A program made the translations under genes and the position numbers. 64,000 nucleotides of DNA from a virus: positions 62,001 to 126,000 of IMG/VR virus record IMGVR_UViG_3300031957_002411; one strand, written 5' to 3'. The notes below the pieces were generated by a model. That model saw only the letters and a list, made by a program, of their open reading frames with translations, did not search any database and was not told where the DNA came from. Of the stretch, positions 35,215-42,954 are shown in pieces (the stretch's first letter is position 1; each line of letters begins with the position of its first letter).

Positions 35215-36057
35215 CTATCCGTCCGTTTTAGTCTTAGTTTTGGTTTTAGTAGAAGTTGTTTTAGGTTCTTCGTCTATATATTTTGCAACGGTAATATACC
35301 TACCATTTTCATCTAGTAAATTACCGTCAATATCAATCCTATCTCCATCTTCATTTATATAATAGCCATCAGAATTGATAAGCCTTCCTTGTAAATCTAC
35401 AGTCTGGCCTTTATCATTAATTAAAGCTCCATCTTCATTTGTAAAATGATGCTTATTTAAGAACTTGTTTTCTGGCAGCGCTTTCTCGAAATCATTGTCC
35501 AAAGAATACATCATTTCAGCCATTGCAGAAGCAGCAGCAAATGCAATCTCATCATCAGCTCTTTCCTCGTATTCTTCTAGTGTTTTATACACTTTTTCTC
35601 CATTTTCATAGTAAGTGCAACAAGCTACAAGATAGTCAAATCTAGCATTATCAGATAAAGCTTCAGCAGTATTTCCCTCTAGTCCTAACCTTTCAGAGAT
35701 CAAATCTCTAAGATCTATTCTTTTTTGTCTTATTTTTATGGCGAGATCTTTACCTTGACTAGCCCTGATTTTAGCTGTTTTACCATTTCCAAGGGCTAAT
35801 TCTTTTTCTAAATCTGCGATCTCTTGCTGAAGATCTGATTCTGTTTTATCTTTTTTGCTAGTCCAAATTCCACGTTTTTCCATGAAAGCTTTTAACTCTT
35901 TTTTGGTCATGATGCCATCTTCTATGCATTCTGTCCAAACTTTAGCAGCAACCCTTCCAGCCTTAGTGCTAACTGCTCCGCTGGGTCTTTTAACTAGAAC
36001 TTTGACTTTTTTACCGTCTACTTCTATCTCAACACTCTTTTCTTTAATTTGTCCCAT
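35215..36057 (-). CDS. Chaperone-position protein with C-terminal D/N-G repeats
   Basis: A 280-residue, charged protein directly upstream of the tape measure, where tail assembly chaperones are normally encoded. Residues 35-75 (AKVWTECIEDG, then KKELKAFMEKRGIW) resemble a segment of the 349-residue protein two genes upstream, so the two seem to be paralogues. Residues 80-130 are helical. Residues 205-262 form a run of short units 'DG-x-hydrophobic-x-(D/N)-x-x-G' (NSDGYYINEDGDRIDIDG). It ends in a Thr-Lys repeat. A strong AAGGAGGA site precedes the ATG, one base after the upstream stop. A role in binding the tape measure before tube assembly is inferred from position and charge. Confidence 0.62.
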   Translation of the reverse strand: MGQIKEKSVEIEVDGKKVKVLVKRPSGAVSTKAGRVAAKVWTECIEDGIMTKKELKAFMEKRGIWTSKKDKTESDLQQEIADLEKELALGNGKTAKIRASQGKDLAIKIRQKRIDLRDLISERLGLEGNTAEALSDNARFDYLVACCTYYENGEKVYKTLEEYEERADDEIAFAAASAMAEMMYSLDNDFEKALPENKFLNKHHFTNEDGALINDKGQTVDLQGRLINSDGYYINEDGDRIDIDGNLLDENGRYITVAKYIDEEPKTTSTKTKTKTKTDG

Positions 36058-36058
36058 T

Positions 36059-36418
36059 TTAATCCTCCTTTTTAGATTTTACCATTGGAATTTTAACAGA
36101 ATATCTAAGCCATTGAATGTCATACTGAGATAGTTCAGCATCAATGTTCCTAGCTTGATTATTACCCTTATCTAGTATTTCAGATCTAACTTTTTGATAT
36201 AGATTTTGCATAATCGCTTTATCGTTTTCTGAGACATCATCATTGTCCCACAAAAAACTAAAATTTTCCTCTATGCTGCTCAAAGCGCCAATCATAGTAG
36301 TTTGAATTTTTTTCTTTAATATTTTAGATAATCTATCTCTAGAATCTTCTTTGAACTTTTGTTCTCTAGCTGTTTTGTAGTTTATATTACCCTGTTGTAT
36401 TTTTTTAAAATCATCCAT
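36059..36418 (-). CDS. Small protein of the tail-chaperone block
   Basis: A 119-residue, helical, highly charged protein between the two paralogous chaperone-position genes. The start overlaps the upstream gene by 8 bases, and AAAGGAT in the end of that gene serves as ribosome site. No domain is recognised. It may take the place of the second tail assembly chaperone product. Confidence 0.6.
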   Translation of the reverse strand: MDDFKKIQQGNINYKTAREQKFKEDSRDRLSKILKKKIQTTMIGALSSIEENFSFLWDNDDVSENDKAIMQNLYQKVRSEILDKGNNQARNIDAELSQYDIQWLRYSVKIPMVKSKKED

Positions 36419-37460
36419 TTTTATTTTTTATCCTTTCCATTGCTTTCTTAGTAGCTTCTAGTTTTAAATCCTTTTGTACGTCAGGCAGGTTAATATGTTC
36501 TATCGGAGTACCTTTATCAACTTGAGATAGAGCATTAGATCTAGCCTTTCTTTTTATTACAGCTTCAGTATCATTATATTTTTCTATACTTTCTATTTGT
36601 TGTTTATCATTCTTGCCCATCAAAAATACTTCCTGCTTATTAGCATTATTTCCTAGCTTTTTATCAATATCTTCTTTTTCTTTATCGGCTTTAGCCTTTC
36701 TGTGTTGAACTATAAACCATCCATCCAATAGATCTTCATCTTCTATAACAAAACTAGGTGGACAATCTGGAGATTCATAAACACTATCATATGTTTGAGA
36801 CCACATGAGTAATGTTTTTTGGCATATGTTTAATTCATCATTGTAAAACAATTTAACATCACACTTCTTTGAAGAATTCCAAAGAGAAGACCAAGGCTCA
36901 TTCGTAGCCAGATCTCTAAGTTCTCTTGATGGAGTAGAAGCAGCTTGCCATAAAACCATAGCTCTGTCCAAAGACAAACCATTATCGTTGTCATACTTAT
37001 AAAGTTTATCATCTTTGTAAGAACAGTTTCTAATCATCCAAGAAACTTTCTCAGTTTGAGCTAAACCTTCACAGCTATTTTCGTAGTAAGAAGTTTTTTT
37101 TAGTATCAATTTTTGTGATTCCGATTCTGCTTTCCTTAAATATAATCTAATTTTATTATATTTCTTTTTTTCGTGACGATTCTCATACATCGCTACTTTA
37201 AACTTTTCTATTTCCTCAGTAAATAATTTTATTCTTCCCTCTTCCGTTCCAGACCATATATTTTTTTCTATCAACCATTCCATGATTTGATCGTGTGTTT
37301 TAAAACCATCTGTAACAGCTTCTTCGTAAGCTTTATTGTACACATAGCATGACTCAACGCATTGATCAATAGTAAGTGGATTAACAATTATGTTTTCTGG
37401 TAGAAATACTTTGCCAGTTCTAAGTTTATAAATTAAAAACTCCCGCTCATGGTGCTTCAT
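36411..37460 (-). CDS. Chaperone-position protein, translation start inside a hairpin
   Basis: A 349-residue, mainly helical protein. Residues 36-75 (YNKAYEEAVTDGFKTHD, then MEWLIEKNIW) align with residues 35-75 of the 280-residue protein downstream. Residues around 150-260 contain many aromatics and FVIEDEDLLDGWFIVQHRKA. The last 60 residues are basic and helical. Located between the tail tube and the tape measure, it is probably a tail assembly chaperone or adapter, though no standard chaperone family is recognised. Its ribosome site (GTGAGG) and ATG sit in the loop of an 8-bp hairpin, so its level may be held below that of the tail-tube genes. Confidence 0.62.
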   Translation of the reverse strand: MKHHEREFLIYKLRTGKVFLPENIIVNPLTIDQCVESCYVYNKAYEEAVTDGFKTHDQIMEWLIEKNIWSGTEEGRIKLFTEEIEKFKVAMYENRHEKKKYNKIRLYLRKAESESQKLILKKTSYYENSCEGLAQTEKVSWMIRNCSYKDDKLYKYDNDNGLSLDRAMVLWQAASTPSRELRDLATNEPWSSLWNSSKKCDVKLFYNDELNICQKTLLMWSQTYDSVYESPDCPPSFVIEDEDLLDGWFIVQHRKAKADKEKEDIDKKLGNNANKQEVFLMGKNDKQQIESIEKYNDTEAVIKRKARSNALSQVDKGTPIEHINLPDVQKDLKLEATKKAMERIKNKNG

Positions 37461-37484
37461 TACAAAACCTCACTTACGGGAGTT
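37438..37484 (-). promoter_or_regulatory. Hairpin enclosing the ribosome site and start codon
   Basis: On the minus strand AACTCCCG (37484-37477) pairs exactly with CGGGAGTT (37445-37438). The 31-base loop contains GTGAGG and the ATG at 37460. The 3' arm is codons 6-8 of the gene and is followed by more T residues (TTTAATTT). The element could act as an intrinsic terminator or attenuator and could also hide the start from ribosomes. Confidence 0.6.
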
Positions 37485-37508
37485 CATAGAGTTGTTTCCT
37501 TTATAATC

Positions 37509-37530
37509 CTGAATTAAACTGTTAATTCAG
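37509..37530 (-). other. Perfect 9-bp hairpin after the small tail gene
   Basis: CTGAATTAA and TTAATTCAG form a 9-bp stem with a four-base loop, beginning directly after the stop codon at 37531. No T-run follows, so it is not a normal intrinsic terminator. It may protect the 3' end of the tail-tube transcript or be a processing site. Confidence 0.5.
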
Positions 37531-37854
37531 TTATTCATTCTCAACGTCAAGGAGTCCGAGGTTGAGATTGAGGTCAAACGTAAATGTATACGTTCTGACC
37601 AATGTGCTACCACTTAGAGACTGAGTTTTAGCAGTTCTAACTTGAGTAGCATCACCACTATTAACCACTTGGTGAAAATGTTCACAAAGGTTGAACATTA
37701 CTTCTGAACCGTCTGCTCCACTAATGTCACCACTAGCCATGTTTCCACCGAAAGCAGCTCCACCAGCTACTAGGACATGAGCCAATTGGTGTCCAGAAGC
37801 AGCTGACTGAAACAAACCACTAGGGGCTGTAAAAAGATCTATTTTTCTACCCAT
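37531..37854 (-). CDS. Small tail-associated protein
   Basis: A 107-residue protein between the tail tube and the chaperone block, with ATAGGAG before the ATG. It is beta-rich with a Gly/Ala-rich N-terminus (GRKIDLFTAPSGLF, then LVAGGAAFGGNMASGD) and ends in strands with TYTFTFDLNL. It could be a second tube or tail-decoration protein. No family recognised. Two hairpins downstream separate it from the next gene, which suggests it shares the high expression of the tail tube. Confidence 0.62.
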   Translation of the reverse strand: MGRKIDLFTAPSGLFQSAASGHQLAHVLVAGGAAFGGNMASGDISGADGSEVMFNLCEHFHQVVNSGDATQVRTAKTQSLSGSTLVRTYTFTFDLNLNLGLLDVENE

Positions 37855-37883
37855 TGTAAAAATCTCCTATGTTTATATAAGTG

Positions 37884-38786
37884 TTATGTAGAGGATGCTG
37901 TGAAACTATTATAAGCAACCACATTGTAAGTAACAGTGGCATTGCCTCCACCGGCATCGCCCCCACCAAATTGGATTCCAGTAACTCTTGCGTCTGGTAT
38001 GCTATAGCTATGCGTTAGCAGTCCACCAGCGTTTGCGCTAACAGAATAAGTCGCTCCTGAAGTTACATCTGTTGCCGTTCCATCATTAAAGATAAGGCTA
38101 TCAGTTACTGTAGCGTCAGTAGCATTATAAACAAACTCAGCGGTTGACTCAACTGGGAAGCTTGCTGCTCTATAATAAGGTGTCTTTTGACCAAGCTGGA
38201 GCAAATCTTCTCTACCAAAGTCAATTGAGAATGTACAGCTTTGGAAATGATTTCCAGCGGGAGCCGCGCTTACGGTAACGTCTTTTCTTTGAACTACTGG
38301 TCCATCTGTATCAACAGTCATAGCGTGAGTAACTGGAGTACTCCAATCCTTTGCGTTACCAACTAGAGTAATCGACTCTGTACTTGGTCCCTCAAGATTG
38401 AAATTTACACTGTAATTACTCAAATACAGGCCGGTGCATTTTACAGAAGCTGTAGCGGAACCAGCTACGCCAATGCTACCACCAGCAGCTGGCTGGAATG
38501 CGTCATCATATACGCTGATTTCTGCTGTTTTTCTGGCAGCAGCGATTGTAGCCAAAGAAGAGCCAAACATAGAATACATGTTTCCTGTATTACCATCTAG
38601 CACTCTTTCGATTGAAATTTCTACATCTGGAATTCCTTCGAGATTTTCGTAGATCTCGATCTGTCCTAGCTGGAATACCTGATCAAAAGCAAAATTGGTG
38701 TTTAGTCCAACTGACTGTACGCCCGTCAGGACGTTACCACCTAAGCTTACAGATTGACAGGCATAGAATATTCTATTACTAGCCAT
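37884..38786 (-). CDS. Putative tail tube protein
   Basis: A 300-residue beta-rich protein. The N-terminus (IFYACQSVSLGG, then LTGVQSVGLNTNFAFDQVFQLGQIE) and the later LEGIPDVEISIERVLDG are of the kind seen in tail tube proteins, where a 'Gxxx-V-QSVG' loop is followed by long strands. Its separate promoter-like motif, an upstream terminator and a good TAGGAG site suit an abundant protein. It lies at the expected place, after tail completion genes and before the chaperone block and tape measure. A Gly-rich C-terminal part may be a surface domain. Confidence 0.7.
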   Translation of the reverse strand: MASNRIFYACQSVSLGGNVLTGVQSVGLNTNFAFDQVFQLGQIEIYENLEGIPDVEISIERVLDGNTGNMYSMFGSSLATIAAARKTAEISVYDDAFQPAAGGSIGVAGSATASVKCTGLYLSNYSVNFNLEGPSTESITLVGNAKDWSTPVTHAMTVDTDGPVVQRKDVTVSAAPAGNHFQSCTFSIDFGREDLLQLGQKTPYYRAASFPVESTAEFVYNATDATVTDSLIFNDGTATDVTSGATYSVSANAGGLLTHSYSIPDARVTGIQFGGGDAGGGNATVTYNVVAYNSFTASST

Positions 38787-38825
38787 GTTCGTTTACTCCT
38801 ATCATGATATAAAGGAAACTCTAAC

Positions 38826-38841
38826 TACATATACACAAAAA
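38826..38841 (-). promoter_or_regulatory. Promoter-like motif upstream of the tail tube gene
   Basis: The minus strand reads TTTTTGTGTATATGTA, 40 bases before the start at 38786. It matches the T-run plus GTGTATA pattern of the other late sites. Its T-run is also the T-tract of the adjoining terminator. Confidence 0.6.
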
Positions 38842-38873
38842 CGCTAGATATTCGTATTTATAGTCTCTAGCGT
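38837..38873 (-). terminator. Intrinsic terminator overlapping the end of the 320-residue gene
   Basis: On the minus strand ACGCTAGA and TCTAGCGT form an exact 8-bp stem with a 17-base loop, followed by TTTT. The stem contains the stop codon of the upstream gene, and the T-run merges into the promoter-like motif of the tail tube gene. Confidence 0.75.
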
Positions 38874-39806
38874 AGATCTTACAATTCCAGCATAAAACCT
38901 AGAATTTATCAATTCCATGCCCTGAACCACAGAATTTGTAAACATGGCATCTTTACCTGAATTATAATCATTAACTATGTCTGGATATCTTAAAGCTCCA
39001 GAAACTGGAACGCCCTTATAATCTAGGGGAAAAGCGCCACTTGAAGCTAAAGTATCATTATCAAATAATGCAAAAACCTTGTCATTTTGGAATGACACGA
39101 TATCCACTAATTTGTTTCTAGTCATCTCATCTTCTGCTATACAGTGAAATAGCACATCTGTTCTAACGTACTGACCTCCACCAAGCTGATATCCTCGAAA
39201 AGTCCTGCGTGGAACAACTTCTATTGCTATAGCTGGAAGTTGGACTTTGAGTTCAGCAGGCAACGTAAAATCGCTATTACTAGAGCTATTTACATCTAAC
39301 GACCTATATTGTATTTCTCTGAGCCAAGGTAAGGAATTAGCATATATAACATTAATATATTTATAACTATGTTCAACTTGTACATTGCTCGTCGTAGGTA
39401 TAGCGGAATCAAAAACTACTCTGCCATTGAAATAATCTATATAATGAGCGTAAGTACCTTCTCCGCTTGTGGGGTGAAAGGTGTCATCTACATATACTCC
39501 AGATATTCCGGGGTGAGCATGATCTGTTCCTACAATTGGGGCTGTCATGCCAGAAGGAGCAATTCCACTCTGCCAAACCCAGTTTTTTCTAAATCCTTCC
39601 CAAGCCCTACCAGATGCAAAACTTTGACTTTTTGAAAGAGTAAGTTTGCTGTAATCTGTGCCAGCGTTTGAAGTTTCACCCTTGGTTGTATTAAAATAAT
39701 TACCTTTTTCTAACAAGCCCCAATCAAAGAACTCAATTAGATTATCTTGTAATTCATTATTTAGTGTAGTTTCAAATACTGTGCTGAAACCTTTTAAATA
39801 GCTCAC
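38844..39806 (-). CDS. Neck or tail-terminator-like protein, GTG start
   Basis: A 320-residue protein starting at GTG, whose start overlaps the upstream stop (GTGA). Residues about 185-245 (LPAIAIEVVPRRTFRGYQLGG, then a strand and EMTRNKLVDIVSF helix) recall the alpha/beta fold of tail terminator proteins, where a 'YQLGxG' loop joins strands. The N-terminal 180 residues are additional and beta-rich. Position just before the tail tube gene agrees with a joining or terminating role at the top of the tail. A terminator hairpin covers its stop codon. Confidence 0.52.
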   Translation of the reverse strand: MSYLKGFSTVFETTLNNELQDNLIEFFDWGLLEKGNYFNTTKGETSNAGTDYSKLTLSKSQSFASGRAWEGFRKNWVWQSGIAPSGMTAPIVGTDHAHPGISGVYVDDTFHPTSGEGTYAHYIDYFNGRVVFDSAIPTTSNVQVEHSYKYINVIYANSLPWLREIQYRSLDVNSSSNSDFTLPAELKVQLPAIAIEVVPRRTFRGYQLGGGQYVRTDVLFHCIAEDEMTRNKLVDIVSFQNDKVFALFDNDTLASSGAFPLDYKGVPVSGALRYPDIVNDYNSGKDAMFTNSVVQGMELINSRFYAGIVRSTLETINTNI

Positions 39807-40420
39807 CGTAATATATCCTCTATTATCTTGGTTAGAAAAATATCTGTCTGACGAGTTACAATAGATCTAGTTATAAAATTGTCATCTGGAACTCCAGCAA
39901 ATGCTGGGGGAACTCTAAAAGATCCACCCTTCTCCATAGTCCCTAATCCAGTTCTACCGAGACCACTTTCTGGTGAATAATCGTAACCTACCACAATAAT
40001 TCTATCCCCAAACTCTAACAGCCATCTCAGCCAGTGTAAAACGCCACCATCTATAACCGTATTCCCAGTGGATAGAGAAAGAAGATTCGCAAAGTTAGAA
40101 GGTTGAACATATATTTCTATGTCGCCTTTTAATTTAGCATTGTATTTTGTTACATTAACTTTTACAGAACTTTCTACTGCGCTAACTATATCTTCTACAG
40201 CAGAAACAGGATCAAGTACACCTAAAGCTCCCTGAAGATATCCACCTCTTAATTCTATCATTTCATAACTATTATTTATTTGTATTCCTACATATTCCTT
40301 AATCTTCCTTTCTAATGTAGCTTTTGCGTTTGATAGCTTCTTATTTAAATGTTCTGCTATGGCAGCATTGATGTCTGCTTCTATATCTTTTACGCTGTCT
40401 ACTAACTTTAAAGTAATCAT
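39803..40420 (-). CDS. Tail completion or head-tail joining protein
   Basis: I start this 205-residue protein at ATG 40420, which shares one base with the upstream stop (TAATG). An in-frame GTG at 40435 would add five residues. Residues 1-50 are helical (IEADINAAIAEHLNKKLSNA), and the later part has VLHWLRWLLEFGDRIIVVGYDY and a Gly-rich loop before a C-terminal helix. Length, charge and place between head closure and tail terminator genes fit an HK97 gp10-like tail completion protein, but no motif proves it. Confidence 0.5.
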   Translation of the reverse strand: MITLKLVDSVKDIEADINAAIAEHLNKKLSNAKATLERKIKEYVGIQINNSYEMIELRGGYLQGALGVLDPVSAVEDIVSAVESSVKVNVTKYNAKLKGDIEIYVQPSNFANLLSLSTGNTVIDGGVLHWLRWLLEFGDRIIVVGYDYSPESGLGRTGLGTMEKGGSFRVPPAFAGVPDDNFITRSIVTRQTDIFLTKIIEDILR

Positions 40421-40902
40421 TATGCTCGTTTCCACATGATAGCAAAATAACGGTCTTGTTTAAGTCCCAAAGGTATGTGTTCGCCATTTCTGACAAACCT
40501 TTGTTCTTTGACATCTTTAATTCCTGAATGTACTATCAACTCTTTAGCTCTCAAAACATTTGCAAGATTTGACATTAAGCCTATGGTTTGAATTGATCCG
40601 TCAGGTATTTGTATGGCATCAGTAATTCCTGTCCATTGTTTTTTGTCCCAATAAACTTTTAGTTTTATATCGGTTAATACTTCAGTTTCTACAATTGTGA
40701 CAGTGCCTCTATCTCTGTCTCCACCGCCTCTTCTGTGATCATTGATAGTGTTCACATCGGGCAAGTTGTTATCTGGATTATATACTATTTTTTCTTTTTT
40801 CTCAATAGAAACTAATTGACATGTGACACCAAAGATGTCAAACGTAGAATCTATAACTTCAAAGTATTTATCAAATACAGATTGTGGTACATTAATTGCC
40901 AT
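40420..40902 (-). CDS. Head closure-like protein
   Basis: A 160-residue protein with strands FGVTCQLVSIEK, TDIKLKVYWDKK and an acidic/basic loop with RRGGGDRDRG. It sits in the head-tail connector block. Such small beta-barrel proteins close the portal channel after packaging. It is coupled to the next gene by a one-base overlap (TAATG). No clear Shine-Dalgarno precedes its own ATG. The assignment is from size and order. Confidence 0.48.
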   Translation of the reverse strand: MAINVPQSVFDKYFEVIDSTFDIFGVTCQLVSIEKKEKIVYNPDNNLPDVNTINDHRRGGGDRDRGTVTIVETEVLTDIKLKVYWDKKQWTGITDAIQIPDGSIQTIGLMSNLANVLRAKELIVHSGIKDVKEQRFVRNGEHIPLGLKQDRYFAIMWKRA

Positions 40903-40905
40903 AAA

Positions 40906-42942
40906 TCACCATACAGTTAGTGCCGCTCTTTTCCACATATATCCAGATGGTGCAGAGCCGCTAGGTACAAAAGCATAAATATAATTTGAGTCAAAGACAA
41001 GATCACCAGAGTTTCCGGGTGTGTAAGAACTAGTTGCTGGTGTTTTATTGTATGGAATTGTTTGAACTTGTATTTGACCAGACATTGCCGCATGATTCTG
41101 ACAGTTATACCATAAAACACTTGGTGCATTTTGAGGTACGGTAAATCTAAGTATACCATTACCTATACCATTATTATAGACACCGCTATCTTCAGTTAGT
41201 GCTACGCCAGAAACGCCTTCATAATCCCCAGCTTTAGGCTCTGTAGTAATGAAGAATGTATGAGTGCCTACATTTAAATTAAAATCATAAGTCATACCTC
41301 TATATAATTTTAATGCAGGATCGTCTACATTTTGAAAACCCATACCATTGAAACGGTAAGCTGAAGATCCATTGTTAGTAACGTTAAATGTATTGATAGC
41401 TGGAAGACCGCCACTTCCTAAAATTTCTACACCTTGTATAGTACCTGAAGAATTGAGATTTTGAGTATTCAACGTATCGCTAGTATTATCAAACACAAAA
41501 GAAAAATTTGTATCAATCCCAACTGCACCACTATCTGCAATACTAGCTACAAATGGAACACCACTTAGATTTGGTTCAAGATTAAATCCTTTAACGTCAG
41601 GACCGGCGATTTTATGCTTACCAAGTTGAACCAAGATAGAACCGTTGCTGGAATGTGACCGGATGACAAAACCAATCGGTACTCTGTAATCTGGAAGTGA
41701 TGGCATAGCATTTCCAGAACTTGTCACCAAAGCGCCAGAGGTTGATGGTGATAAAAATAGCTCATCAGCCGTATTAAAGTTTGAAGTGTCTAAATTTCTA
41801 ATTACGCCATCAGTATTAACATAACCGAAAGAATTATGTGAAATATCATGAGCTGTTAATCCAATAACATTTGAAAGAAATTCACCACTTCCTATTGCTT
41901 CGTCTATTTCAGGAGCCTCGTTATTATGAGAACCTATTATTCTTACTGCATTACCTTTAGATATAGTAAATCCAGTATTATTTCTAACTCTCATCAATAA
42001 ATCTCTACCAATGTGCTGCCTAATAGAAGACTCATCATTGTAGACAACTAGAGAGTGAAGATCTGCATCATACCATACTAAACCCTCACCATGAGAAGGA
42101 TAATCTGCTTCAGCTTTTAATGTCATGTGCATAACGTCAGGATCGCAAATGCCACTAACAACATTAATCTTATTATTCAGTATACCAGACGCTTGATCTA
42201 AGAACGGATAATCATCTTTAGCTAAGGCTCTAAAATTTGGATAATCAGTACAGTCTCCACAACCACTTGGTGGACCAGCAAAAACAGTTCCTTCGTTTTG
42301 TTGTTTTAGCCAGAAATATTGATTAACCACCCCACTAAGTTCTATGACCGCTTCAATGTTAGAGTCACCTAAAAGATTTTTATTAAAAGGATCTGTTTGA
42401 GAGCCACTAGGAAAGAGAACTCCAGAAGTTCCAACAATTATACCAGAGCTTCTAATTGAAGATTCAAACTCGCTACCTCCAACATCTATTGCATACTGAG
42501 GAGTTGATGTATTTATACCGAGTCTATTATTAGATCTATCCCATATAAAATTGCTATTGTAATCTAAAGTATGAGCAGATCCCCAAATAGCCACACCGCT
42601 GTCTTGCGCAACATTAAGATCATCTAACCCAGAACCGCTTAGTATAGCATGAGTAGCAGGATATGTGGAGTAAATTTCTTTTATTCCAGCGCTAAAGCTA
42701 ACTTTATTATCACTGTTTGAACTTCTTAACGGATGTCTGACGATGCCAGTATGGTAAGTGCCAGACCCAACCTCATAGTCAACACCATCGGTCACTGCAT
42801 AGAATAACCTATCTCCACTAGTGTAGATGGAGCTAAAACTAGAGAATCCATTAGGAGGCCCAGACAGAGTAAAGTCATTAGTACCTTCAGTATACGTAAG
42901 TTCCTTTACTCTATCATATAAATTAATACGAGAGTCTGGCAT
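40906..42942 (-). CDS. Fibre-like virion protein with C-terminal cupredoxin-like domain
   Basis: A 678-residue protein. Residues 130-170 (WDRSNNRLGINTSTPQYAID) match the recurrent fibre motif found before beta-helical or shaft domains. Residues 315-440 form a common fibre domain: NNTGFTISKGNAVRIIG, then VIGLTAHDISHNSFGYVN and the 'G-x-LxTSx' series. Residues 515-630 look like a cupredoxin: a strand with TYDFNLNVGTHTFFI gives H561, and LWYNCQNHAAMSG gives C614, H617 and M620, the four ligands of a type 1 copper site. Similar domains occur in marine phage structural proteins. It lies between adaptor and head-closure genes, so it may be a capsid or neck fibre. Whether copper is bound is unknown. 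Confidence 0.72.
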   Translation of the reverse strand: MPDSRINLYDRVKELTYTEGTNDFTLSGPPNGFSSFSSIYTSGDRLFYAVTDGVDYEVGSGTYHTGIVRHPLRSSNSDNKVSFSAGIKEIYSTYPATHAILSGSGLDDLNVAQDSGVAIWGSAHTLDYNSNFIWDRSNNRLGINTSTPQYAIDVGGSEFESSIRSSGIIVGTSGVLFPSGSQTDPFNKNLLGDSNIEAVIELSGVVNQYFWLKQQNEGTVFAGPPSGCGDCTDYPNFRALAKDDYPFLDQASGILNNKINVVSGICDPDVMHMTLKAEADYPSHGEGLVWYDADLHSLVVYNDESSIRQHIGRDLLMRVRNNTGFTISKGNAVRIIGSHNNEAPEIDEAIGSGEFLSNVIGLTAHDISHNSFGYVNTDGVIRNLDTSNFNTADELFLSPSTSGALVTSSGNAMPSLPDYRVPIGFVIRSHSSNGSILVQLGKHKIAGPDVKGFNLEPNLSGVPFVASIADSGAVGIDTNFSFVFDNTSDTLNTQNLNSSGTIQGVEILGSGGLPAINTFNVTNNGSSAYRFNGMGFQNVDDPALKLYRGMTYDFNLNVGTHTFFITTEPKAGDYEGVSGVALTEDSGVYNNGIGNGILRFTVPQNAPSVLWYNCQNHAAMSGQIQVQTIPYNKTPATSSYTPGNSGDLVFDSNYIYAFVPSGSAPSGYMWKRAALTVW

Positions 42943-42954
42943 GTTATACCCTTA

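Noticed and set aside
36411-36440. Slippery sequence A_AAA_AAT near the end of the 349-residue chaperone-position gene, suggesting a -1 frameshift
   Set aside because: A -1 shift at this heptamer meets a TAA at once, and the downstream gene is in the other (+1) frame, so no fusion product would arise.
38844-40902. A contractile tail sheath gene among the connector and tail genes
   Set aside because: None of the proteins in this region is long enough or has sheath-like motifs; sizes fit joining proteins of a siphovirus.
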